The notes beneath the pieces were generated by a model, which was given only the letters and a program-made list of their open reading frames with translations, did not search any database and was not told the origin of the DNA. From NCBI GenBank assembly GCA_921293015.1, contig OV121088.1:36518836-36582835 (forward strand): a stretch of 64,000 nucleotides of DNA. Direction: 5' to 3'. Positions 32,190-44,400 of this stretch are shown here, in pieces. This stretch comes from Phorcus lineatus. Lineage: Eukaryota; Mollusca; Gastropoda; Trochida; Trochidae. Position 1 is the stretch's first letter; each line of letters starts with the position of its first letter. The translations under genes and the position numbers were made by a program.

Positions 32190-33539
32190 AGACAGACCCT
32201 GTCACTCTCTGATCCAGCGAGATGTCACCTGGACAAAGGTAAGCTGTATCGAAAGTGACAAATGTCCTTATAAATTATGTAACATTATCTAAATTATGAG
32301 GCTGTCCATAAATAACATTTACCGATTTGATTTTGATTATTAGTTATAACTATGTTTGAACATTAAGGAAGGTAAACCTTGTTTGGTTATATCAACATTT
32401 ATGTAGATCATAGAGATGTTGATTTTTCAAACTGGTTCCATTACTTTTTTCTATTTTTACTCAGTCGTTGTTCAAATGGCGATGTTTGTATTGTTGATTT
32501 ATCACTGTTGTAGGAACTTATAAGTTTTAAAAAGAACCTTAATTTCAATTGTAAGAATTTGTTTTTGTATAAACATTTGATTTAAACGTTGCTTTGAAAT
32601 ACCCGTGAAAATGTTTCGTTTGAATATATAATACAATACAATTATTCTGTAATGGTGTTTATTGAGGATTTGATGATATAAGTGACGTATTTCACATCGT
32701 TCATATCAGTATTTTGGTTTAGCTTAAACAGTAAAATGCACATAAAAGAGTTCGAATGTAAAAGTTTTAGAGTTCCAGTCGTGTTTTATATCATATTAAT
32801 TCTTAAAGATGAACATATTAAAGATGAAACATTGATTAATCAATTTACGCTAGTCCTTTATATACAGCGCAACATGCCACTGTAGGCTTGCCATTAAAGA
32901 ATGAAGGTGATTCTCGTTACATCTTGTTTGCTGTGCGATTCCCTGATATTAGAACATTTTGACTGCATCACTTTGAATTCAAGTCATATAAAGCTTTTTT
33001 TAAAGAAATGAATACATTTCTGATTTAATTTCTTTACTAAATCAAACTAGACCTTTGTGCTCAAAGTAGAAATATACATGACATTTTTTAAAAGGTAACC
33101 AGCAATGACCAGCATTACGTATTGATGTAAATAGACCTTGACAAATGTTCATGTGTACAAACGTAATATAACAGGGTTATAATTAGGCCAATCTTTAATA
33201 TTTTATGAGCGCTTCAATAGCTTTTGTATTATTAATATTCTGCCTGAAGTTATAGGTTATATTGGTAATCAGTTTTATTGTACTTACTTTTAGGAACGAC
33301 TATTATTTTTTCTTATAACATGAAGGTAGACTTTGGAAGAATTTTGTTAACGTATACAGATTTAGTAGATTATCGCAGTGTAACTTTAAACATTATAATT
33401 TCTTTCATCTTTTTGTGAAGTACCCTTTGTTAGCACACTTAATTATTAATGACGTTACTGGTTTTGGGGGGAGTGAAAAAAGATGCCTGATGAAAATTTA
33501 TGTTGAAAAAAAAAGATAAGACTGATCCTGGTACACACG
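32190..33539. other. Intergenic, no gene seen
   Basis: AT-rich sequence upstream of the second small secreted gene, with no supported feature. Confidence 0.5.
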
Positions 33540-34018
33540 TTAAAGAGCCACTCCGTGAGTTGTTGGTGTCATATATGCCAAACTTAATCAATGGTGTCAT
33601 TTGATCGCGAAGTATCGACTGTTACCAAAAAGACACATTTTAAAGCTTGTTGGGTTTTTTTACAATGACAATAGGAAGGTAGAACGTCGTAATTATGATC
33701 GAAAACCGGACAGTGGCGCGCGTTAAATAGTCAAACGTAATTTTGGAGACTTATCTAAAACAGCCAGGAGGGCAGTTAGGAGTTGATAGTGTTTGTTAGG
33801 TTATATAACTAGTATCCATGTATATTGGACGTGATATCTACACCTTTTTGCATTTATAAGGCTGTTTTTAGATTTTCATGGAAAACCAGTATTTGTCATA
33901 GATATGTCTTTTGGACATGAAAAGTTAAGATGTTTTTACTTTATATCACCACATATGACATTTAGGTTCGTATCAAAGGTAAATAATATGTTATGAAAAT
34001 CACGGAGTGGCTCTTTAA
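33540..34018. mobile_element. Complete TTAA-flanked MITE, 471 bp
   Basis: The ends are TTAA-AGAGCCACTCCGTGA on the left and TCACGGAGTGGCTCT-TTAA on the right, a perfect 15-base terminal inverted repeat with TTAA at both borders (33540-33543, 34015-34018). This fits a piggyBac-type non-autonomous element. There is no coding capacity. Partial relatives lie at 24046-24410. Confidence 0.82.
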
Positions 34019-36860
34019 TCCCATAACGTGTGGAGGACTCCATACATGTTCAGGGTTAAAATTAGACCTTGTTTATCATTAATTGATCTCACACAGGGAT
34101 GAGATTGTTGGTCTGCTATTGTTGTAGAGTATGGACACTACTGAGCCTGTTAGAATAAGATGCGTCAAGATGTCAGAAGAGGCCTCAAGCATTAACTCTT
34201 GATATATGATTCTCTTTTCGATGTCACAGTGACCAAATGTTGTCAATATTAAGGCTTAACCTCAGGCTAGGTGAAATACCCGTCTTCTCTTTTTTTCCAA
34301 AACATTTCACCAAAAGTAAAAGAATGCATTGATTTTGCTGTACCAAAGATATCAATGAAAAACCTATTATTAAGGAATATTTAACGGTAATTGATTGATT
34401 GTCATAAATTTGTTACGTATTGATACTTTAATATCCCCTGATCTGTTTGGGGTAATATACTTTATATCAAAACTATCTACGTGCAAATGTCAGGTAGTTA
34501 AATACTTAAATATCCCGTGATTTGTTTTTCGCCTACTATAGTATGCAAGTTCAAATTTCAAGTAGTTTCAACAATAGTCAAGTAGGATCAACAATAAGCG
34601 ATCTATAAAGAGCCATTCTTTGACTTCCGATTTTCTTGTCTGGAAAAATTCGAATTTTACTGATAAAATAGAGAGAAGGGGTGATATTTTCGAAATTCCG
34701 AATTTCTTGACTTTTGATTATTGTATTTCATATCGACTCTCTGAGAGAACAATTAGCACAATCACTTTGATTAAATGCAAAGGAACAAACATGATATGTT
34801 TTAAAAATTGTTGATAACTTATAAATGAAAATGTAGAGAAAACTTTTATTATTTGCGAAATTTTGACCCCTGGTCACTTAAATGACCTGCCTAAACTATT
34901 GGGGTTAACGGTTGGGTATGGTATTCAATTGCGTTAAGGTACAGTGGACCTTGACTTTTAATATAAAAAAAATCATCAATTATCCGGGTTTTTTTATCAC
35001 TGCTACGATGCCTCAAATACATGTATATTAACAAACTTTCGGTATGCAGCTGTCTGCATGTATAGCTACAAAGCTCTTACATGTGAGATATCGGTATATA
35101 TTTTCAGCGTAAATATGAAATTGTTTTAGATATATATTATGAAAATTATCTCATTTCTAACACACTGCATTATAATCATTTATAGGAAAATAATAAAAAT
35201 GAACAAATGTAAATAGTTTCGCCTTGATATCACACTGATGAATACAAAGTTTAAAAAACCACATAAATTGTACTCTGTCAGTAATATCTTTTTCGTTTTA
35301 ATCAATTCTTTGTTATACAATACATCATATTTCTAATCTATTAGTGTCAAATGATTATAGTGCCAATAAATAATACAGTCTTGTGTTATCTAAAAGCTTT
35401 AAATAAATTGTATTGTGATAATATACAGTTATATTGTACTTATCAAGTGAAAAAATTACTTGAAAAAGAAATAAATCTTATTCATACACAAAGTCATCAT
35501 TTTCTTACTTCCAAAACTATGTTTTCGTTAATTTGCTTAATGTTTTGTCTCATATTATTTTGGCCCTATGCCAGTCTTTTTCATAATATCTTGAACAGAA
35601 AAAATAAATCTAATTCATAGCAAAGTCTTCAATTTCTTATAACGAAAGTGAAATTCTAGTATATGAATTAATCATTTTCGTTTATTTAACTGTTTTATCT
35701 CAGCTGTTATGTGGAATAAGTCTTTTTCCTAGCCAGTGCTGTTAAGTGCAAATTAATTAATTTAATTTGAGTCTCAAAATTATCTCTTCTTCTTTGTATT
35801 GCTTATAGTCATAAAACCCCCTTTTCCCCAGATTTGAAAAGTAATCCAATATTCTCATTTTGGCGTAACACCGATGATTTTCTCTTCCGGTAATTGCTTC
35901 AAGTGCATTTAATTTATTTGGAGTAGTTACATTGTTGTTTTGCATTTACAGGATTTTATAACGTCCAGAACCATGACGTTTTATAATTCATTAACAAGAT
36001 GTTCTTGATTCGAGGTTGTTTGTGTAGTTGTAAGAAAAAAATTATCAATTGTATAGCATGATATTGTATATGCACTCTTAAAATGTTTAAAATAGTTATA
36101 TTATCAAAATATATATTGTAATGATAGTGTTAAGGATATAACATTTATGCATCCATAAAACGTACATGATCGAAGTAATCAAATAAATATATTTTATATC
36201 ATAATATAATAATGTCGGGTTTGACATAGTATTAAGTTCTAAAATTCGGGACTTTATAAAATGTAACAAAAAAAGCACCAAACAAACGTCGTGTTTTTAT
36301 GACTATGTTTCTAGAAACTTGGCTTTTCTAATGCCACTTATCCAAAATGCTCTGTAGAGATTTATTCCTACCGTATTTTAAAAAATGCCCACAATATGTA
36401 AATGAATAATATAACGAAGTATTTAACTACTGCTATTAAATATTTGGATTTTATGAATTAATGTGACAAAAAGTGTGTCTTTATTATAAAAAAATATTAG
36501 CATTAGATATGTAAAATACAGTTTGACGTACATCATATTCATGAAAGGAAAAAAAGTGTTGTCTGGACTTTATATCTACACAGGAGACGAAAGTCCAAAA
36601 CCCTCAACATTATTGTTATTGTTTATGTTTAATCCATATTTAACGATGCTTCCTAGCATCTTAGCTATAACTCTATTGTCGTCACTACAACATACATATA
36701 CAACAAGAGTCGTATATCTAAACCTTTGTGTCTTGCTTTAGCAGAATCATTTCAAAAGGTACTCGAGTAACTAAGACGTTGGTTATGCAAGGTAGTTTGG
36801 TGAAACTTACAATCACTCAGTCATATAAAGATAACCTTTCATCTCGACTTGGACAGCAAT
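34019..36860. other. Long AT-rich intergenic stretch
   Basis: No convincing gene. Frames at 34620-34814, 35351-35620 and 36523-36741 lack domains. A weak direct duplication of about 140 bases is visible around 35460-35740 (repeats of AAATAAATCTTATTCAT / AAATAAATCTAATTCAT). Confidence 0.5.
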
Positions 36861-37319
36861 GTCGGCTACTCATTGGCTAAAAGCGGTCATTTGCCGTAGG
36901 TATATTTTTCTATGTTAAACTGGGTCACGCGCAACCCTAGTAACGGAGACGACGTGCTGCCAAGAGTTATCTCCCTTGTCCCACTGTTAGGTATACAAAG
37001 GCTACGCTACGCTGGTTTGTTGAAACCAATTATTAGCTCAGTGTATTTTTCCACTGATTGAAGTCATTCGCTTTTTTAAATTGAACAAGTAAGTTCTTGT
37101 AAAAAGGAAATGTTCGTGCGAAAATACCTTGACAAGTTACAAGACTTTCCATGAGCGTACCGGTTCACTTGCCCGTTGCGAGGGGGTAGGGGATAACTAC
37201 GATAAGTGAAAGGAGATTTTACGACTGGGCTCACTAATTCACTGCGCTGCGCCTCATAATGAATATTCATGAGATCGTTTGTTATGTCAATATGTAATAC
37301 GTCATATTTTTGTGCATCA

Positions 37320-38134
37320 CGTGAGAAACAGCACTGCAATCGCATTGTGCAGAAGGCATCCAATGTCAGAAGAGAATCTTCGTAGATCTTCCTGATGAGG
37401 ACAGCCATTCTGACCATTTGACTGGGGATGTAAGAATAATTAAATTAATTCAACAATGCTTTAAGTTTTTAATTACTTTCAAGGATGTATATGATTTATT
37501 GGAGGCAAAAGAGTAACCAAATTCAAATATGCCTAGGATTTAAGCGTGCAAGAACTTCATATACTAATAACATGATTATTTTATGTTCATTGTCTATGAT
37601 TATTTTCAAGGCTGCTGACATCAAGGCTCCTATTGACGGGCAAGTAGTTGACAACTTGAAGTCATTGGTGGAAGATGGGGTCAAAACTACTGGGGAGTTG
37701 GTTAGACACAATAGAATTTTTGTACGTAAACTCTTCCCTCAAACGCCCTCTTCTACGAACAGAAGGTAATGTATGGTTTAGATATTCCAGATGCTGAAGA
37801 AGGTAAAAGGAGGTAAAAAAAAGTTTTAATGACACCTTTGATGGGCCACTGAGATTTTCTTCAAAATTATTGTTGCCATGTAAATTTGATGTTTTGTATT
37901 AAAATCACCTTAATTTTCCTTGGCAAGCATAAATTTTAATTTTTCTTAATTCAGAATTCACCAAGTGGTGTTTCAGTTGTAAAGCATGATAAGACAGTAA
38001 AAGTTTCTCCAAAACAGAATTTGAATGGTAATCACATTGTTATTCTTTTTCATTTCAGATATCTGGTAGCATTGAAAATTATGGCATTGCAGCTAATTTG
38101 CTGTAAACAAAGGCACTTCACAAGATTGAATTAA
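37320..38134 (+). CDS. Gene fragment resembling the CARF-like domain (3' end)
   Basis: Three segments join in one frame: an exon open from about 37323 to 37429 (donor GAT|GTAAGA), an exon 37611-37765 (acceptor TTCAAG, donor AGAAG|GTAATG) and a last exon 38059-38134 (acceptor TTTCAG). Its translation includes KRIFVDLPDEDSHSDHLTGD, then IKAPIDGQVVDNLKSLVEDG and RIFVRKLFPQTPSSTNRR. The H-LTG, API-G-V and TNRR pattern resembles CARF (calcium-response factor)-like proteins that are abundant in molluscs; this is from memory. The full domain should continue after NRR, but here it switches to an unrelated 25-residue end, so the gene is truncated or exonised. The 5' exon is not identified. AATAAA follows at about 38171. 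Confidence 0.45.
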
Positions 38135-38241
38135 CGCGGCTGCTCTTGTATATTGGGTTGTTTAATTTTCAATAAAGGTTTTCTGACCCTTCCATTGTAC
38201 TTGTGTCCTTTCTGTATGATGTAAATATAGGATAGAGAATA

Positions 38242-38463
38242 TTAGAAAGTAGCAAAATTTCCATGCTTTTGTATTAGCTTTGGAAACTCTTCCCTAAGAA
38301 GCTGAAAGAGTACCTCCATAGGTACTATATTGTTATCATGAACCCGCTTCAGTTGGAAACCCTTATTGTCGGCCAACAGTACACCAAAGTGGTGTTCCCA
38401 TTCCTTTGGGGGTACTGCAACTGGGCGAGACTCAAGATAACGCAACATCCCTTGGTCACTCAT
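38242..38463 (-). CDS. Small unrecognised protein, 73 residues
   Basis: ATG at 38463 opens a 73-codon frame with balanced composition: MSDQGMLRYLESRPVAVPP, EWEHHFGVLLADNKGFQLKR, then a helix-rich end (VLFQLLREEFPKLIQKHG). The upstream 500 bases hold splice-like signals and a GC-box/CCAAT pair, suggesting a leader exon near 38900. It is convergent with the CARF-like fragment, and the two 3' ends are about 100 bases apart. I do not recognise the family. It may be the last exon of a longer protein, but no coding exon upstream is visible. Confidence 0.45.
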   Translation of the reverse strand: MSDQGMLRYLESRPVAVPPKEWEHHFGVLLADNKGFQLKRVHDNNIVPMEVLFQLLREEFPKLIQKHGNFATF

Positions 38464-38914
38464 GTTTTAATAATGATATAATGAATATTGATATTATATG
38501 GAAAGGTTAAAATAACTTTGTGGTTTTAAGATCTATGTAAGATTTTTACACCAAATGTTATCACAAAAGTGACTTATTTCATCAAAACCACCCTAAGTTA
38601 TATGAGATTGTTACCTATTTCTAAATATAAATATAAATGTACTTATATATATAAATAGTAATATACCTCCTTTGGTTTATCTGGAATCTCGAATCAAAGA
38701 CTGCTCAGTATTCAATCTGATATGAAACAGAATTAACATGAATTAGAGATACCCTAAAAAATGTCAATATTTAATAACAAATAAAAAATCATATTAAAAC
38801 CACGCTTCACAATTTAAACATGAAATATCTAAAGACAGATAGTCTTACATGACACTATTAGCTGTGATAATTACCAAACTCTCTCCAGGTACTCGCTTGT
38901 CCTGCTGCTCTTTC

Positions 38915-38943
38915 ATTGGCTGATCTTGTACTTTGGGCGGGGC
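38915..38943 (-). promoter_or_regulatory. GC box and CCAAT box upstream of the 73-residue gene
   Basis: On the minus strand GCCCCGCCC (38943-38935) is followed by CCAAT (38919-38915). The pair lies in a locally GC-richer stretch about 450 bases upstream of the ATG at 38463 and resembles a TATA-less promoter. Confidence 0.35.
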
Positions 38944-38989
38944 TTCCTTGGAAAGTGAGTGACGGCAGCAACTTTTCTACAAATGCAAC

Positions 38990-40200
38990 CCATGAATTCA
39001 CTAGCTTGTGCGAATAGCCAAGTTCTTCTTAATTCTTTTATTTCGAAGGAATACTTATTATCGAAAGGCTTACGAAGATTTAAATGTCATTGACCAATAT
39101 AAAATTATAAGAACTCCAAGGTCGATATCAAGGTAAAATGTCACGGAGTGATATAATGATTAACGTTTGAAACGTTTAAGACATACTATGCCAGGGAAAG
39201 GTAAAAGGAAAAGGAAAAACCAGTTGGCAATGTGAAGATTTGACTTAGAGCCAGTGAGAATTGACATTTGACAATAGATATGGTTTGTGAATACCTCATT
39301 TCACTATCACCACCGACCGGGAACCACAAAGAGGAAGTACCTTAACCTACTACTTAAAAACCGTTAAAACTATTATTCACCATCATAGCTAGGATTCAGT
39401 TTATAGACATGTCTAATGATAAGATAAGACATATTATTATCAGCTGGTGTATCCTTACACCCTCGGTTCTAATATCTTCTTTATTTGTATTTATACCAAA
39501 TCCTGAGGCTAGGGTGAATCATGGGACTTTGTGTTTGCTATCATCTGTCTTTCTGAAACATTAGCTTTTCCTTTTAACGCAACTTGTGTAAGTATTGAAT
39601 ACGAGTGTTGACTAAAACACATACTAACTGTAACAAAGTTCACCCATGGCCAGAAGGAAGATAAAAAAGGCAGTGATCGAATCGTACAAATCCACATGTA
39701 GTTATAATCCTGATGTTGTGTACCCCAACCCAGTAATGCTAATGTATGGATGTATGGAGTTTACCTTTTGCCCACTTCAAAAGTCTAGACATAACAGAAT
39801 TACATAAGTTTTAATATGTTTATAACAGATGCATTAAGGAAGACAAACCCGCCATATGGATCCGGAATTCTCTTTCGTGCCAAGAAACGGCCATGGATAG
39901 ATTGGGGTCAGTCTCTAAATTTGCGCAGCTTATAGTAAACCACTTCCGGAAACGACGTCGAATTAAAGATGGCGCATTTGCCTTGCCTTGTTTAAATCTA
40001 GGAAAGATGAACGTACATGGTATAATTGGTAATTCTGTATTCAATGCTTGGGAACTGTTACGTTTTCTCCTAAATCATTTATAAACCATTACAAAGGCAT
40101 GTTTAAGATTTTTATTCCGACGCGTGAATAAAATACCGTGAGAATGTAATTAACAACGGCATGTGATATCTGTTTTGTTGTTTTATGTCATTTCCCGTGG
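38990..40200. other. Intergenic, no gene seen
   Basis: Frames at 39509-39697 and 39820-40084 have no domain. No repeat recognised. Confidence 0.45.
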
Positions 40201-40204
40201 TGCC

Positions 40205-40345
40205 GAATCAACCCCTCTCCAATCCATCAATCCCCTCAACTCACTCCTGCAAACTACCCCTCCCCCCCTTCTCCCCACAATTAAACCCCACCCCCTTCCC
40301 TCAGTTCAAACCCCCTCCGATTCAAGCTTTTCCCCTACGAGCTTC
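40205..40345. repeat. C-rich pyrimidine tract
   Basis: Low-complexity sequence of C-runs with T and A (for example CTACCCCTCCCCCCTTCTCC). It accounts for the Pro/Ser/Leu-rich frame at 40163-40462. Confidence 0.7.
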
Positions 40346-40599
40346 GTAAACCCAGCTGAAGATTTACAAAATCACAAAATCAATTACGTGATGGTATTTA
40401 CATCCTTGAACAACCCCCTTCTCGAGCTTATCAAAGCGACCTTTCTGCAGTTGCAATCCTAAGACTCTCAGATAAAAGTTATTATAATTATTTATGTTAA
40501 AGTTTACAGTTTACGTTTATGAACGTTCGCCCTTTGATGACTGTTATGTTGATTGCCATCGCGGAGTTACGTCCCTTTATTCCAAAACTTTTCACAAAG

Positions 40600-40850
40600 C
40601 CCTATAAGGTGATCGTTAGTCACAAAGGTAGCTTTGGTGATATGGGTTTAACGCTGCTTTCAAGATTATTTCACTTATATCGTGGCTACTAGTATTAGTG
40701 CAGGGAGAAAGCCTGCAACACTATTTTGAGTATGCATTGCGGTGAAACCTGCGAGCAACAGCTGGAACTAGCGAATCATGGATGGTACTACGCTGACATT
40801 CTCTACTGTAGACAAAATTGCCGAGCCCCTGGTGATATTCGAACCAATTC
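40600..40850 (-). repeat. SINE with tRNA-like B box
   Basis: On the minus strand GGTTCGAATATCACC (B-box-like) near 40846 is followed by GGGGCTCGGCAATTTTGTCT, the same body as at 14305-14480 (TTCGCTAGTTCCAGC, GGCTTTCTCCCTGCA) and the tail block GTGAAATAATCTTGAAAGC, ending near 40610. It lies about 45 bases outside the left arm of the large inverted repeat. Confidence 0.55.
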
Positions 40851-40893
40851 ATAGAGACGAATTTTTAAACGAACACTAGTGGCCTTAGTACAA

Positions 40894-41436
40894 CCACAGG
40901 GGCGTGTATCGCTTAGAAATAGCTTTAGAAAGACATATATACCCATAGACCCTACCCTACTACTATATAAAAAGAAAGGGATGTAACGACCAAACCACCC
41001 CATGCTCGAACAAAGTCAGTTTTCGCATCCAAAATAATTTTTCTGGACAAATTGTTCACTACGATTCGAAAGCTAAATGATTTCCCCACAAAACGAGCTA
41101 TGGATTGTCAAAATCGGGTAATTATTTCAAAAGTTACATGCAACGACACCCCGAAAATCGCTACCGCCAGATTTTCAAGCCAAAATCCCCTCTCACGAAA
41201 AACAGCAAAAACTCACCGTTTAACATCGTTTATTGATTCCGGAAATGTTGACAACACCAATGTAGAGCTCGATTCGATCGGTGACATCGAACTACATGTT
41301 CACAATATGAGAACAGCACCTAATTATTATTTCTACGAGTGCTAGCAGACATTATAAAAAATCATCAGCTTTGCGGTTGTCTTGTCCACCATAACAGTGG
41401 CCTTGACATTCATTTGACCTCGTAGCCGCAGCAAAT
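40894..41436. repeat. Left arm of a large inverted repeat
   Basis: About 540 bases match 46196-46662 in inverse orientation with very few mismatches. The left arm has about 78 extra bases near 41155-41245. The arm contains a TATA-like TATATAAAAAG at 40964-40974 and an inward open frame (41052-41345). Confidence 0.9.
41052..41345 (+). CDS. Unrecognised 97-residue frame in the left inverted-repeat arm
   Basis: Starts MFTTIRKLNDFPTKRAMDCQ, about 80 bases downstream of a TATA-like box, and ends PNYYFYEC. The right arm encodes the same frame with an in-frame difference: 30 residues here replaced by 4 there. I do not recognise the protein. It may be a real first exon or a passenger of the duplication. 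Confidence 0.35.
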   Translation: MFTTIRKLNDFPTKRAMDCQNRVIISKVTCNDTPKIATARFSSQNPLSRKTAKTHRLTSFIDSGNVDNTNVELDSIGDIELHVHNMRTAPNYYFYEC

Positions 41437-44400
41437 AAGTAAGTGAGCGAACTCCGAACTCTGATCGAACTCCTCACAGTCCTTTCAATACCATGTTTGT
41501 AAACAACACAACGTGGTCGAAAAACGTTTAGGATTTTTAGACGTGTCCACCTTACCACAAGCAACTGGAGCTGTTGTTTTTTGGAAATTAGTCACATATA
41601 CTAATTTAAGAGAGCCTTTTGTAAGAGTTTAAATTTTTATGTCTGAATCGGCAAAAGAAAAAACGATTCTCCAACTCCAGGCGCTTCGAATCACTTCTCT
41701 CCGCTGCAGTCAGTGCTGGGAATAATTAATGGACCGATGTCTTCAATTTGCGAAGCCTCCATCAGGTAAGCATCGGCGTATACGATGTTTTCACTGATAA
41801 TTATATATATTTTTTAATTGCCATCAATCTATCATTTTAACATCAATTTATTATTTTACTTTAGTGATTGTTTAAACATCTCTAAAAAGTTATTTATAAA
41901 TGTAATTACTTTGCCAATATTCCATTTAAAAAAACCCAATAAGACAGGCTTAATTGATTATTGATTTTAGATGAAAGTGCCATGTTTTTAACATTTGACA
42001 CTAATACCAACTTTATCGATTAGGTATGCATGCCTTTTGAAAATTTGAAGGTGCTATATCTGTATATATATGATTATAAAATATATATGTGAAACTAGAA
42101 TAGGTAAATGATAAGTTAAATTAAGTTTGAAACCATTTTAACAAAAGTCTAAGTCATGATTTTTATTTTGGATTTCAGATGAAGGCATGTCACAGACATA
42201 AACAGTAAGTATTTGATTGAGAATTTATGTCATTTTAATGATCTGGTTAACAATTTGATATAACACCATCAAATGTATTTACCAGCACTTCTATTTCTAA
42301 GCTGCTCAATATTTGATTTTTATTCAAGACTGTCAGAATACCTGAATTATTTCCATTTTGTAATATCATTTTTATACATGTAGATAATTTAAAGATTGAG
42401 CTTCTATATTACACTTACAAACTGATGGTGACTGATGGCCTTCAGGCTTTTTGTAATAAATATCAAATATATGATCATGTACATATCTATTTATTTGGGT
42501 AAAAGTTTCTAAAGAGAGTAGCAGAGCAAGTATGGTTTTAATTTGACAAGCACAAATACATGATGTAGCCTAAAATTATTAACCTAAAAAAAAATTGATT
42601 TAAGAAATACAGCGATGAAATGTACATTGTTTAAAATATAGAAGTATTTTTTCAAAAATGATTCTCTCTTTGCAGGCATATGTCTAAATACAGGAGGAGA
42701 GAGTGGAGACACTTTTCCATCATTATTTGAAAGTTTCAGATAAGCACAACAGCCACAATCTAAAGATTTGAATCATTGCATGATATACTTTTTTTTATAT
42801 TTTCTGTTAATGTATTTCAGCAGATAATGTAGAGTTTTAAATATATGCCAATGAGACATGAGTGAGAAAAGGGAAGACAATGTCACAACAGGTTTAATGG
42901 GAGGAGAGGTAGTGGAAGGGCCTAACCATGGGGGGGGGGGGGGGATATGGAGATAACAAGGTTTTGGTTTTTTGGTGAAAACTGTCACTTTGTTTCTAGA
43001 GTTTGATTGAGCAATTCTGTAAAAGAGGCATAAGAAGTCCAACTTAAATTTAAAACCTATTTGTTTCAGCTATCTTAAAAGCAAAATGTTGTAATCATAG
43101 TTGTTTATACAACACACCTTTACCAATGTAGGTTATGATTAACCAAATATTAAGTTCCATGATTGTTTGAATTATGAGAGCAACCACTTTGACTATACTT
43201 TGTTATTTAAAATGTTAGTTTGTAACATTAAATACAATTAATATTGCAGTACTTGAGGAGCTATAATGACACTGGAACAATCTTTTTTTGCCTCATATTT
43301 AATTTGGTTCCAATTTATATTTTTCAGTTACAAGATTCGATATCAAGAGGGGACAGTTTAATCTGGAGAATATCCTTGCGGCATACATGGAAAAGAATCT
43401 CTAATACGTGGACACTCTTGAAAATTTTCTGCTATTGTAATTCAATAAAATCTTCAAATAAAATAAATAAATTGACTATCAATTAATTTATATGTGAGGA
43501 TTCTTTAATATGTTTTTGTATATATACAGACATACAAGTGAGTCCCCAATTAAGAAAACAATACATTTACTTTCATCACTTATATCCAATTATATTGATT
43601 GTATTGAATTCAATTGATTCTTATTATTTGATATGTGATCATTATAGGTGCCATTAACCTTCAAAGAACTCAATGTGTGTTTTGGGAAGTAAAAAATAGT
43701 TATTTCATGTGTTTAATACATGAATTTGTAGCCACCTATGGATAACACCTCCCTTTTCAAAGTTTTAGTTTAATACCATTAACCATGAGTATTTGTTAAG
43801 ACTTTGCATAACTTAGATGATCAGTAGGTTGTACTTCATAAAAGCCTTTCATGATGTTTTTATGAATATTTAAAAGGTTGAGTTGGTAAATTTTAAAGGA
43901 TGTTCAATACTGAATACAAATACTTTTATGACTATAATATACACAATAATAGGCAAGGAAAGTTTATTTTGGCACAACTTGTAATGAATGCTTAACAGTA
44001 GGTGAAATATGTGCTACAAATCAAATCTGTCTGTTTCGTGCTGGATATATAACAGATGATGTACAAATAATGTGTTTTTAGATTTTCAATTATAATTTCT
44101 ACATCAAATATTCAATGCCAATTGAATTAAACTGCAAGCATATAAGTGATTCAATTTCACTTTTCACCTCATCTAGCCTGACATGGGACAGTGTCCTAAT
44201 ATAATTTTGAGTACCAAGGATCTAAATTTATAAATTTGGTGACCGGCCTCCTAAAACCTATTTTCATTTTTTTCTCCTGAAGATGATAGTGAAGAAACTT
44301 GAATTTGTTTGTACATTCTAATGAGGATTCTAAACTATATATTATATATCTTGTTTGTCCCTCACTAAAGTCACACAGGTCATGGCCTTATAAATATCAT

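Noticed and set aside
35351-35620. 89-codon plus-strand frame with hydrophobic stretches
   Set aside because: The AT-rich composition explains the hydrophobic codons; there is no splice context, domain or promoter.
37076-37417. 113-codon minus-strand frame as a gene
   Set aside because: It lies opposite the exon of the CARF-like fragment, which has splice signals and family-like sequence; the minus frame has no domain.
39853-39870. Cluster of restriction sites (CATATGGATCCGGAATTC) resembling a cloning polylinker
   Set aside because: The flanks on both sides look like ordinary genomic sequence and no vector or adapter sequence adjoins, so coincidence is more likely than contamination.
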